NCBI GenBank assembly: GCA_961205875.1
Contig: OY540810.1
Location: 9,176,001-9,240,000, forward strand
DNA from: Sialis fuliginosa
Taxonomy: Eukaryota; Arthropoda; Insecta; Megaloptera; Sialidae
Direction: 5' to 3'
DNA: 64,000 bases
The first letter of the stretch is position 1; the number at the start of each line of letters is the position of its first letter. Below are positions 26,475 to 36,856 of the stretch, piece by piece. The notes beneath the pieces are model-generated. The model searched no databases. It worked only from the letters and a program-made list of their open reading frames with translations, and was not told the DNA's origin. A program made the position numbers and the translations under genes.

Positions 26475-27303
26475 CAGGATGAGTCATATCAAGTGGAACA
26501 AACTTAAATAGTTGATCGAGAAAAATATAACAAGAAAAAAGTTCACATAAACGTGTGTCCGGAAATTCTTCGTGAGGGAGTTACAGATCCCCAAAGATTT
26601 AATTTATCGGTTTAGTGTGTTTATCTTGACCTGAAACGGAAAGATCAAGTGAAATTTTTAGAAATCGTAAACAATTTTTCTTTAAAAAACGATCGCAAAG
26701 TTTCTTATATCTTCGATAATAAAACAACTCATAACAGATACAACGCATTTTATTCATTATTGAATAAAAATCACAATTGCCATGAAAAACTAAAATATGT
26801 TTGTTAGTCGAGACGTCAGCCAAAACTATACGAATACGAGTACAATATAAAATTCTAGTCAAGTGAGCTTTGGAAAAAAGAATGGTTGATGTTTGAAATT
26901 TTTATATTTATTAAAATTCGTTGCTTATTATGTTAATGTATAACAGCAATGTCGATTTTATGTAGGGAGATTGGGCGACCGCTCGGGGTGCCAGTTTAGA
27001 ACGGGCGGCGGACGGCCACATGGAGAAAAACAGCTTAAATTCTAGTAGATATTTTTTTCTTTAACAAACAAATATTAGATAAAAATTAAAGGGCCCACTT
27101 ATACTAAACCGGGTGTCAAATTTATTTACTGTATCAAATAGGTTCTCAAAATTAAAAAAAACAACTAATTTTAGACAAAATCTTTGAGAGTCTGTAGCTT
27201 CCTCACGAAGAATTTCCGGACACATGTTCATATGAACTTTTTTGCTTGAAATTTTTTCTCAATCAACTGTTTAAGTTTGTTCCACCTGATACGACTTATC
27301 CTG
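26475..27303. mobile_element. Non-autonomous DNA transposon, 829 bp (copy 1 of 2)
   Basis: Inverted ends CAGGATGAGTC and GACTTATCCTG continue inward for about 130 bp (shared GTGTCCGGAAATTCTTCG/CGAAGAATTTCCGGACAC). TA precedes the left end. The interior (about 26640-27030) recurs at 31.8-32.18 kb, including CGGACGGCCACATGGAGAAA. No intact transposase. Confidence 0.78.
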
Positions 27304-27535
27304 TGTATAAAGGTCAATGTCTTAATGCTGAAATTCGTGTTTCATTTTTTGTATTGAAGAGTATTTATTTTAAGTTTCAAATAAATCCGATCAAAAAATG
27401 TTTTTTCCCATACAAAATTTTACACCCTCTTTTACCCCCTTAGAGGTTGACTATCGTAAAATCCTTTCTTAGTGGATGGTTATGTCATAAAAGGAATACA
27501 GTCAGTCAGGACATGTTATTATATGTATATAGATT

Positions 27536-27665
27536 AGCTGTTCATCGTCCGCGTGTAATTTATAGTAGCCTATGTCCTTCCTAAGGATGCAAGCCATCAA
27601 TTTAGCCGTAAAAAGATAACAGACAGACATACAGACTTATTTTCGCATTTATGATAATAGTAAGG
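27536..27665 (+). repeat. SINE/LINE-tail-like interspersed repeat, copy 2
   Basis: Reads TAGCTGTTCATCGTCCGCGT at its start, then AGCCTATGTCCTTCCTAAGG and a tail ACAGACAGACATACAGAC with TTTCGCATTTATGATAATAG. This is a short version of the family at 21998 and 40286. Confidence 0.6.
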
Positions 27666-28095
27666 ATTCGCAAGGGGTGTATCACCCCCCCCCCCCCTCA
27701 CCCCGAATTCGGCGCATATGCTTGTGAATGTAATTGCTTTATACTTATACTTTAAGTAATGATACAAATTTAGCTATAGATAATGATAAATTATAATGTT
27801 CGATTATTATTATCAAATAATTATCCAGATTGGGCCAGATCCATGAAAATAAATAATTATCTTATTTTTCTTCTTTAAGGTTACTAAATAAAACATATAT
27901 TTTATATTATAACAATATCGGCATTAAAAATTCACATAAATTCGGCTCTTTGAAAAATTACCTAATTCTAAATTCAAAATGAAAAATAATTAATAAGTTG
28001 GAATTCTCAATGCTATGGTAATATACGAGGGAACGAAATCTTCTGTTCCAACATTTTCCATCAAGCAGCAAACACAATTGTAATTCTATTTTGCA

Positions 28096-28116
28096 TCACA
28101 CACACACACACACACA
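28096..28116. repeat. (CA)n microsatellite
   Basis: About 10 CA units. A second GT-rich run lies near 28391-28408, and another (CA)n run at about 37786-37809. Confidence 0.9.
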
Positions 28117-28119
28117 GAT

Positions 28120-28460
28120 ATTAACAAGACGCGAATATCGCGTTTGTATATTATTATTTTTTGTGTGTGTTTTTTTCGCATCGTCGCGACGCGGCAGGTT
28201 CTTCGGGTGAGAGGGGGGGGGGCTTACGGTGCACAATGACGGGACACAACACCGCTTGATTATATTGCGTCCATATTTTCATTCGTTCATCGCATTTTCC
28301 GACCCGCCCCGGCCCTCTCCGGATTTTAATCATTTCTCGCGAACAATACAAATTAATCTCTATTCAGGCGCGCACTACTAGTGTATATGCCTGTGTGTGT
28401 GTGTGTGTATGTGGTACAATACGATTGGCGGGTGTGTGTGTTCGGCGCTCAGAGCTGGGC
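28120..28460. other. GC/CpG-rich unique patch in the gene desert
   Basis: This stretch has many CG dinucleotides (for example ACGCGAATATCGCG, TCGTCGCGACGCGG, CGACCCGCCCCGG) in strong contrast to the AT-rich surroundings, and no convincing ORF. It may be a CpG-rich promoter or enhancer; I cannot tell from sequence alone. Confidence 0.35.
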
Positions 28461-28616
28461 TTTATTTGTTCTAATCACATTGTTTAAATTCAATAATTTT
28501 TATTATGTGATTCCAAAAGATGTATGATTTATATTATCAACTTTGGCGAATTTGAGAACCAATTTTTTTTGGTGAACCAAAGAATGTCGTTACTATTTTT
28601 GTAGATTAATCATGGG

Positions 28617-28778
28617 TAGGGATGCAAACGAGACGAGACAAGAATCAGTTATGTTTCGTCTCTTTTTTTTCATTTATTTTTATATAGGTATTTAAAGAAG
28701 ACTTTCAACGAAATTAATTTATAAATAAAGTCTCGATCTCGATCACGTTTCGAGATCGAGACGAGTCCTGCAGCTCTA
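28617..28778. mobile_element. Short hAT-like remnant
   Basis: Ends TAGGGATGCA and TGCAGCTCTA are imperfect inverted repeats of the YARNG type used by hAT elements. The interior is rich in CGAGAC/GATCGAG palindromes. No 8-bp target duplication is visible, so the call is weak. Confidence 0.4.
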
Positions 28779-28817
28779 CTGATGGATAGATAGGAAAAAT
28801 AGTTATGGCATGATTAA

Positions 28818-29443
28818 GGGGGCAGACCCAATTCGAATTTTGAAAAAATCAATTTTTTGTTTGCATTTTATCAAAGTAGAATACTTCAAAAGTATTCTCT
28901 GAAAATTTCAGACAAATGTCCTGGAATAGACGATTCAGTGTAAGTTCCAAAATTAATTTTTTATCTGCATACAAATCGTACCCAAAATTTTAAACGCGTT
29001 TTTCTCGAAACCATGTTTTCGAAGTTGGTGATCACTGTAACTTGAGAACGGCTTTGCCGATTGATTTGAAATTTTTCTCACTTATTCTATACATAATTGT
29101 CCTTCGGATGGACGAAGGATTTTTTTTTGACGATTATTTTTTTTATAGCCGAAAATGCGAGTGAAATTTTAGTCGAATAAAGAACTTTGACTTTCAACAT
29201 CCGCCATTTTGTGAAAATTCAAAATTGATCTAGTGACGAGCAGCAGTGATCACGGTAAAACACTTTTTTTATTGGACCCCTCCCAAATTTGCTGTATCTC
29301 ACTTATTTTTTTAATATTTTGCCATAAACAAATTATAATATTTTCTGTAAATACATATCTTTCATGTGGAAAAACATTTGTTATTAATTATTTTAATGAG
29401 TGGCCAAAAAAAATCCTAAAAAGTCCCAACTGAGTCTGCCCCC
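28818..29443. mobile_element. TTAA-flanked non-autonomous element, 626 bp
   Basis: Inverted ends GGGGGCAGACCCA and TGAGTCTGCCCCC lie between two TTAA sites (28814-28817 and 29444-29447). TTAA duplication is used by piggyBac, Kolobok and Sola3 groups; the G-rich terminus is more like Kolobok, but I do not regard that as settled. The ORF at 29233-29433 inside it looks accidental. Confidence 0.75.
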
Positions 29444-29447
29444 TTAA

Positions 29448-30039
29448 TGCGTTGCTTATAACTAATCACAAGTTTTAATTCTTGATTAAAGCTACGGTTT
29501 CCTAGAAAATTGGTACCTTTATCTAACGGCCGTAATGTAGCGGTGAGTGACGTCACCAAAACGTTGTCTAGAAAAACCATTGGTATTGGTTTCCTAGAAA
29601 GTGTTTAGTGCTACCATAACATCAAATAGGTAGTTTTTTTTAGTAGTTTTCAAATGTTTTTTTACGTAGTACATTTCATTACAAACAATGAGTATAAAAC
29701 GTGATTTGGACTAGTGAAAATTACTTTTTTTTTCAAAAATCATAAAGCATTAAACAACATTAAATGCAAAGATTATATTAGAATTATACTTCAAAAATCA
29801 GAATTTGTATAATACTAAAAATAAAAAATTACCTCACAAGTATACATAACTTTTCTTTTGGGAATATGGGCTTTTTGTGTCTAACAAAATCCGATAACTA
29901 TAGAGGAGTCTTGAAAAATGGGTAAAACTTTTCGAATAAAAATCAGAGTTATTATCAAAACCCGCCAGGCCCACTTTAAAAAATTACAAATAATTATTTT
30001 TTAGGTTTTGTAAAATAATTTCAATTAATATTAGTATTT
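29448..30039. other. AT-rich intergenic DNA
   Basis: No gene or clear repeat boundary recognised. A short less AT-rich patch (29525-29575, with GTGACGTCACC) is present near the start. Confidence 0.4.
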
Positions 30040-30333
30040 TTTTTTAATAGAAATATCTCAGACTTTTCCCTTCAATTCTTGAATGTTCAAAATCTCGAAA
30101 TCATTTTGTAAGATATTTTGCAAAGTTCTTACTAAATAAAAACTATAGGTTCTTATTCACAAAAATTATGTTGACCTTCAAATATCCTTGAAAGTCAGGC
30201 TAAAATAACAAATAAATGTTACTATTCGATTACTCCCTCATAACCAAATATTTTTTAGTTGAAACATTTTTTTCAAATATGCGATGGTTTATTCAAAGAC
30301 AAATATATGTAACACTTTAAATGCCCCACCCTG
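30040..30333. mobile_element. Half copy of the CAGGGTGGGG foldback family
   Basis: The right half of the 25012-25752 element is recognisable: ACTATAGGTTC, TTGACCTTCAAATATCCTTG, TTACTATTCGATTAC, and the terminus GCCCCACCCTG followed by TA. The other arm is missing, so it is truncated and immobile on its own. Confidence 0.7.
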
Positions 30334-30765
30334 TATACCTACCACCGATTTTTTCATCCAAAAGTATCTACCCACTCCCCTATCCGGAATATTAGTTTTC
30401 TTTTCCGAAGTGTTCAACACTGCGTATTATTATAGTTTCAAAATTCATAAAAATTAACACGTGACACATGATTAGTATAATAATAATTATGAGCAATTTT
30501 AGATACATATTTTTTTATGATTACCAATAAAAAGTTTTCTTAGCAAAAGGGAGCTCGCCAAAAATTCAGCGATAGGATGTGGAAGCCATGATTAAATTAT
30601 ATAGTTAATTACATTTTTAACAAGATTTCCTTCAATCAGGCACTGTGCATTACTGATGTATATATTAAACAATAATATGTATATGTATATATATTTTTAA
30701 CCATCCCCTACTACGAGCAGTTTTAATTTTCTCCGTTTACTGGATTTGCCATTGTTTGGATTCAA

Positions 30766-30875
30766 AACAACACTGATTGGTTATGTTGCGGTCTTCGGAG
30801 TGTTACCTGTGACGTGCGCGTGATAGAGACAACACGTGCACGTGAAACGTATATAAGCATACGTTATCTCTTTTT
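30766..30875 (+). promoter_or_regulatory. Promoter-like cluster without an adjacent gene
   Basis: Within 110 bp there are an inverted CCAAT box (GATTGG), GTGACGTGCGCGTG, a perfect E-box-containing ACACGTGCACGTG and TATATAAGC. The order CCAAT, CRE/E-box, TATA is that of a plus-strand promoter, but no ORF follows within several hundred bases. It may be a transposon promoter or an unannotated non-coding transcript start. Confidence 0.35.
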
Positions 30876-31548
30876 CACATTTATATTTAAATATTATGCC
30901 CGCGTATTCGTTTAACTTATATATGTATGTGTGTATGTATGTTTGTACGTACTAAAATATCACAAAGCTTGTCAAGGGTTGTTTGTGATCGTTATTTTTT
31001 GCTCCTCTTTATGAAAGAAGGCCTCTTTTTGTGGAAGAAGTAATTTTAAATAATTAAAAAATATTAATTATGTTTTGTATTGTTATAATACAATGCGATA
31101 CTTATTCAAGCATGGGTTTCTTCAGATGTTAGTTTAGTAAAAAAAATAGTTATTGTTATAGTTATATATTCTTGAAATATAAATGTTACTCTATTATTAA
31201 ATAGGATAGATAGATATTAGAGGTGTACCGAAATTCCGGTCCGGAATTAACGATTTTATTCCCGTTCCGGTTCCGGCCGAATTTTTCGGAATTTTTAAAT
31301 TTTATTACTGCTTTCTACTAAAAAGTTCATAAATAATATACGTTGTATTTGTTTAAAAAATCAAACATAAATATAATAATTACGATATAACTACATTTTA
31401 TTAGGAAAAATTTTAATGAAAACAGTCATTTCATAACACAAATGCCGTTTTTTAACATTTTGTGCAGCAAAAGTATGATTGTAATTATAACATTAATTGA
31501 CCTTAAAAAAATAAATAATTTTTTTATAATGATATTGAACTGTTTATA

Positions 31549-32177
31549 CAGGGTCATATCAGGTGGAACAAATTTGAACAGTTAATCGAGAAAAATATTT
31601 CTAGAAAAAAAGTTCATAAACATGTGTCCGGAAATTCTTCGCGAGAAGACTACAGACTCTCAAATATTTTGTCTAAAATAAGTTTAATATTTTGAGAACC
31701 CATTTTGAAACAGTTATGAAATTTTATAATCGGTTTAGTATTAAACACGTATTAATACTAAACCGATTATAAAAATAAAGATCGAGTGAAAATATTGAAA
31801 TCGTAGAACAATTTTTCTTTAAAAAATGATCACAAAGCTTTTCGTATTTTCGATAATAAAACAACTCATAACAAAGATATAACGCATTTTATTCATTATT
31901 GAATAAAAATCACAATTGCCATGGAAAACTAAAATATTTTTGTTAGTCGAGGCGTCAGCCAAAACTACAACAATCACTCGAGTGCCATATTAAAAAGTCG
32001 AGTAAGCTTTGGAAAAAAGAATACTTGATGTTTAAAATTTTTATATTTATTAAAATTCGTTGCTTATTTTGTTAATATATAACAGCAATGCTGGCTTTAG
32101 AGAGAGAGGTTGGGTGACTGCTCTGGGTTCCAGTTCAGAAGGGGGGGCGGCGGACGGCCACATGGAGAAAAACTGAT
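31549..32177. mobile_element. Non-autonomous DNA transposon (copy 2 of 2, truncated)
   Basis: Left end CAGGGTCATATCAGGTGGAA plus CATGTGTCCGGAAATTCTTC correspond to the left end of 26475-27303; the shared interior follows up to CGGACGGCCACATGGAGAAA. The right terminal repeat is missing. A small internal palindrome (TAAACCGATTATAAAA-type, around 31715-31770) is specific to this copy. Confidence 0.7.
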
Positions 32178-33145
32178 TTTTTTAGGAAAGAAAATATGTT
32201 TTTTTACCTGTTACGGCTTACGTAACGAGAACTAAGCAATATACGAAAAAATGCCAATTTCTTACCAAAAAGTCAGCGAAAACATACATATGTATGTCTA
32301 ACTTTTTTAGTTTAAGCGTGAGAGATGCCTGAGTACCCGCATCAAAATGACACGTTTTTCGTGCGACTTAAGAAATAAGCCGAGCTTAATAAACAATTTA
32401 AATATTATCCAAAAATTCTGAAAAAACTTACCTATGTATCTTCAGAAACGAATACTGAATTTTTCAAAGTTAATTAAAAGCTTTTTATGCATTTTTCGAT
32501 TTGTTATGGACGAAAATGTAAAAATTATGCATGTATTTTATAATTTTTTATAAACATTCACGTGTTGTCGTATGTGTACTATTGATTTTAAAATATTGCT
32601 GATTTTTTTACTTATAGACATTTGTTCGCTCTACGATGGAATGTCATTTTATTACTTTAAATGATGTTATTTATAAGAAAAAATTACAATTAAAAATCGA
32701 AAACTCGAAAATTTGTCGTTTTTACCCAAATTTGAAGGTGAACATTAAGGTAATTAACTACAAACAAGTAAAAACCTATATCCTATCGTGTAGAGCAGAT
32801 AAAAATCTATAAAATGCATATAAACCTTAAACATGAAGTTTAATTCATTACTTTTTAACGCATACATACATATTTTTTATTCATAACAAAAAATATTAAT
32901 CATGAAATCGGAAAATAAAGGGTTTAAAAAGGTTAAAAAAAACTCTTAAATTTGATGCATGTAATTCATTTTGCAAATGCGATTTGTGTGTGTGTGTGTG
33001 TATGTCTTTGCAGTGGAGTTTTTCAATTAGTTCTCGATAACTAATTAGTTTGGTTACGTCTAGAATTAATTCACAGTTGTGGCATAGCGCGCCGATTCAG
33101 TCTGCATGTATATAGGTTGAGCCACGATCGAATTTGACTATCTTA

Positions 33146-33477
33146 TGTCCGGTATTATAAAGGACCTAACAAAATTTGTTAGCTAGCAATTACATTCAAA
33201 TGGGGTATTAATTCTGTACTAGTATCTATGGATTAGTTATGGAATTTAGAGCAGTGACACTTCAACTAATTGTAACACAGTTGGCATCTTTGACCGTACA
33301 AAATAATTTTCATAACATCACCACTGTTTTAATACCGTTTGTATTTACCTTCAACGCGTGCGCGAAACTTGTCAAAGTAATCAACAAACTCCAAAAGAAC
33401 TGTCATATAAGTTTGATATCTCAGTTGAAAGTGCTTGTTAGCTAACAAATTTGTTAGGTCCTTTATGATACCGGACA
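33146..33477. mobile_element. Tourist-like MITE, 332 bp, TTA target duplication
   Basis: Inverted ends TGTCCGGTATTATAAAGGAC... of about 43 bp, flanked by TTA at 33143-33145 and 33478-33480. The same end type (TGCCCGGTATTATAAAG) bounds the MITE at 50009-50228, so they are one PIF/Harbinger-related family. The 68-codon ORF inside (33239-33445) is not a recognisable protein. Confidence 0.85.
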
Positions 33478-35205
33478 TTACACTATAGTTTACTGTTTTG
33501 TTTACAATTTAAAACAATGTAAAATACGGTCTTAAGTAAAGAATAATATGAAATCAAAGACATAGTCTATAATTAAGATATGTAATTCATTTAGAAAGAC
33601 AAATAAGGATGGGAGTCTATAAGGCGGGTTTTTAGCCCTAAAAATGGTTTGAAAATTTAAATATTTCCTATTAATGTAATAATGATGTTTTTTTAAATTT
33701 TTAGTGCTTGTACTTTAAGGTTTATACAATATTTTTATCCATTTGATATGATTTACATACAATAATTTTACACCATTATTTTTCCTATTAATTTCAGGTT
33801 TTTTCAATATTAAAATTTGTTAAACGTTAACATATTTAAATTCCTCGAGTTGTTACCTTTCATTTGATACCCCACTCACCGGGATTGAATTCATTTTTTT
33901 GGTAACACATTTGCCCCCTTAAAAAGTGACAAAATCTTAAAATTGTATCAGGTCTATTATTGGTCTACTATTTTTTATAATTATACCAAATTTCAGCTTT
34001 CTGAAACAAATGGAAGACTGAAACAATAAAATACCGCGGGTTTTTGTTCAATATTTTTACACCCCTGATGAGAACTTCGAAATCAAAACACTTATCGAGT
34101 GACTTAAATTGTGGTCCAGCTACTTCTTGTTTTAAGTAAAATATTATTTACATTCCGTCGAAAATCCCAAATCACATTTTCGCATCTCGCTGTATCAAGT
34201 ACAAATACATGAACCGATGATTCGTTACTCGCCAGACAAAGAGGACGTAATACGATCACACGGTTGCATCTCTCTCATACGCGCGTTTTGTCCGCGGTCA
34301 CCTGCTTTATTCATTTAATTTGCGCGCGCTTTTGATGCCGGACACATGGTGCCTGATGATGAGAATCTAGTTGGCGGGGACGTTTGGGGGGTGTGCGCTA
34401 GACTGTCTAATTAATCAAGTCTACAAACAGTTCCTTTATGATGACGCGCCCGATCAAATTATAGATAGATTAATTGGATTGAGATGATAGATTTTGTGAT
34501 TTCCTCGCATTATAATACGAGTATATGTATCACTCAGTTGCCAATGTGATTAACAATTAGTCCTCGAATTGCTACATAGTTTTGGTATAGTATCTTTTTG
34601 TTTTTAATGCAAAGGAATTAAAAAAGAAACAAAATTTTATGGACCGTTTATAATCCGTTAGTAAAAAATGGCCACCATATTGTATCATGGGCCCCCAGGC
34701 TGAAATTTTCAGCAGGTCACTTCACGCACAGAAATCTAAGAATTTTTTTGACGACGACCAACAAAAAAGCTTGTTGAGTTGCAGTGACGGGCCCCCTTTA
34801 GACCTTGACCCTCCAGGCTAGAGACTTACCCCCCCCCCCCTTCTTAGAATATTATTTATAATTTAATTATATTTTTCACTGTTGTGTCGTTTTGAAGCCA
34901 TATAGTGAGTTTTTTTATTGAAGAAGTTGTTACTTCGTATGTTTATTATTTCGCTTATAGAGTTTAGGAGCGAGGAAGACCATTTGTCTCTATCCAAAAG
35001 TCTTTAACATTCTTGGGATCTGGATAGGATTTAAGATTGACGATCTGGTGTCGATTATATTCAGAATTATTTTCATGTATATTTTTCTTACGCCCAATTT
35101 TTTGAATTCAGACAGTTCTGCGGATGGAAAGATCTTGTTTTTTTAAAGGATTATACGGATAAGTAGTTTTTACATGCAGTAATAAAACAATTATTTTCAG
35201 CTACT
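33478..35205. other. Intergenic DNA with repeat fragment and GC-richer patch
   Basis: 33830-34060 shares phrases with the repeat at 20.62-20.96 kb. 34190-34520 is less AT-rich and contains TAATTAAT/ATTAATTGGATT motifs of the kind bound by homeodomain proteins, near CpG-rich words; a possible enhancer. 34760-34860 looks like a degraded repeat with a C run. No gene seen. Confidence 0.4.
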
Positions 35206-35368
35206 TAAAGGCTCTGTCAAACAGGAGGCGGACTATCCACGCGGACAGCCGCGAACTCTGTATCGTGTAATGTTGCATTACCCTGGTCAAACAGAAAGCG
35301 GATTACCGCGGCGGACAGCGGACAGGTTGTAAATTTTTACAGAGTTCGCGCGTGAACTGGATGGAAAA

Positions 35369-35470
35369 ATGAGTAAAAGAGAAGATAATGATGAAAAGTT
35401 GATTGATCTTGTGCGGTAGTGCAGTTGTTTGTATGACATCACTTCAGTATTTAGCTCGGAAAACAACCCT
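35369..35470 (+). pseudogene. Relic of a MADF-domain protein (Harbinger accessory gene)
   Basis: The plus strand reads MSKREDNDEKLIDLVR, a stop (TAG, 35417-35419), then CSCLYDITS in the same frame. This matches the start of MADF domains (helix ending LI.LVR followed by CLYD). The in-frame stop and loss of the remainder show it is dead. Only about 30 codons are recognisable, so the call is cautious. Confidence 0.6.
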
Positions 35471-35493
35471 CTCGAACGTAGAATGCCTAGTCA

Positions 35494-35613
35494 CTATATA
35501 CATAGAATGCCTGCATTATGCACATTGACTATGGTATACCCATTTCCTTTTTCGTTTGAACTCACAGCTAAGAAAATAAGTAATTCTTCTTCGTCAGACA
35601 AACTGCTAGACAT
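35494..35613 (-). pseudogene. Possible relic of a Harbinger transposase N-terminus
   Basis: A 39-codon minus-strand ORF begins MSSSLSDEEELLIFLAVSS. Acidic starts of this style (SD/EEELL) are common in animal Harbinger transposases, and its position opposite the MADF relic fits the usual two-gene layout. No catalytic DDE part remains, so this is inference. Confidence 0.4.
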
Positions 35614-35734
35614 GATGATCACTAGATGAAGAAAGAATTTGTCCTGGTACGCCGTCACTTACGCGATCTGTTTGACCACCCTAGTCCGCGGCGGACAGTC
35701 CGCTTCCTGTTTGACAGAGCCTTAATGGGTTATC

Positions 35735-35860
35735 CATCACGCAAAATTCACGCATTTTTGACCCTTTTCTTCCGCTTTATCACACTGCATCACATTTTTT
35801 CCAACCATCTATCTAATAATACGTCAGAAAACCTGCCCCGTCCCCAAATGAATAATTATT
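35735..35860 (-). repeat. Interspersed repeat copy (unoccupied counterpart of the 19.87-kb insertion site)
   Basis: Read on the minus strand, this contains ATGTGATGCAGTGTGATAAA followed by GCGG, then ATGCGTGAATTTTGCGTGAT. The same sequence surrounds the foldback element at 19.87 kb, where the element interrupts it at GTGATGTAGTGT. Probably a copy of a retrotransposon 3' region; class unknown. Confidence 0.65.
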
Positions 35861-36609
35861 TTATAAAAACACAGAGTAAAGTCAGTATATATACATGCAC
35901 TTTTTTGAAGAGGCTGATTCTCTGTTGTTTTAGATTTTTTATTTTTATTTTGTTTTCATTTAAGATTTCTATTTTTGCCTGGTCGATCTCGTAAAAAATT
36001 AAATTCTCATAATAAGAGTTTTATTATACCTAAAACAAGAATGGTGTTCCATATATACCAATTTTATTCTATTAACGAGAAAAACATACTAACGAAATAT
36101 TTAAACATGGGGTCTTATGGAAGACTTTCGAGACTTAAAAAACGTACTATTGGCGAAAACGGACTAAAGCAAAACGTACTAACGAGTTTCCACAGTATTT
36201 GGTTTCTTTTAAAAAAGCTAGTTGTTATGGCTTCTGAACGATTCGATTATGTATTTAACTTCCTGTAAATCACCACATTATAATAACAAGTGTTTGAATC
36301 TCTCATTACAACACGATAATACATACACAAAGTAGGTTATAGACAATTAAAGTCAAATTATATCCTTTTAGGGTATAATGGGAATGAATAGGGGAGAAAT
36401 CATCAATAGCAGGGCTGTTTTATCAGATAAAGCTTGTATATCAAATTAAATTCACAAATACAATCAAATCCACACATATAACATGTTATATGTGAATAAT
36501 AGGGCTGATTATAAAGTCGTTATACAATTATTATTATACATAGAATCATCCATATAGATATTAGAAACCGTAAATTTTAATTATTACTTATTAGTTACCC
36601 ACCTAATAA

Positions 36610-36856
36610 CTCGGAAAAAAAGATTAGATCCACGTAGATCTATGTAGATTTACGTAGATTAAAAATTTCATTCGGTCATCTTTGATATTTAGATCTACAC
36701 AGATCTACGTTGATCTAAGAAGATCTATGTGTGTAGATATGTCTCAAAATACAGATATACAGAGATCTCTATTTTTTCTCGAGTAGATCTCCTTAGACTT
36801 CCGTAGATCTATTCCAAAATGTAGAACTATGTAGATCTAATTTATTTTTTTCCGAG
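36610..36856. mobile_element. MITE with internal GTAGATCTA palindrome array
   Basis: Ends CTCGGAAAAAAAGATTAGAT and ATCTAATTTATTTTTTTCCG (then AG) are inverted. Between them is a run of about ten short units based on the palindromic word GTAGATCTAC, with spacing near 10-20 bp. Flanking duplication is unclear. Confidence 0.65.

Larger units (their letters stand above)
35209..35722. mobile_element. PIF/Harbinger-like element, 514 bp, TAA duplication
   Basis: Inverted ends AGGCTCTGTCAAACAGGA are flanked by TAA at 35206-35208 and 35723-35725, the 3-bp duplication of PIF/Harbinger. Near each end are CpG-rich subterminal repeats (CGCGGCGGACAG). The interior retains remnants of two genes pointing toward each other, listed separately. 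Autonomous Harbinger elements encode a transposase and a Myb/MADF-like DNA-binding protein, which fits. Now non-autonomous. Confidence 0.85.

Noticed and set aside
33239..33445. 68-codon ORF inside the 332-bp MITE
   Set aside because: No similarity to a transposase; Tourist MITEs are non-coding and the frame is not supported by anything else.
35429..36268. Three consecutive plus-strand ORFs of 66, 122 and 97 codons
   Set aside because: The first overlaps the MADF relic and is broken. The second runs through the transposon end into an interspersed repeat, and the third has no recognisable domain.
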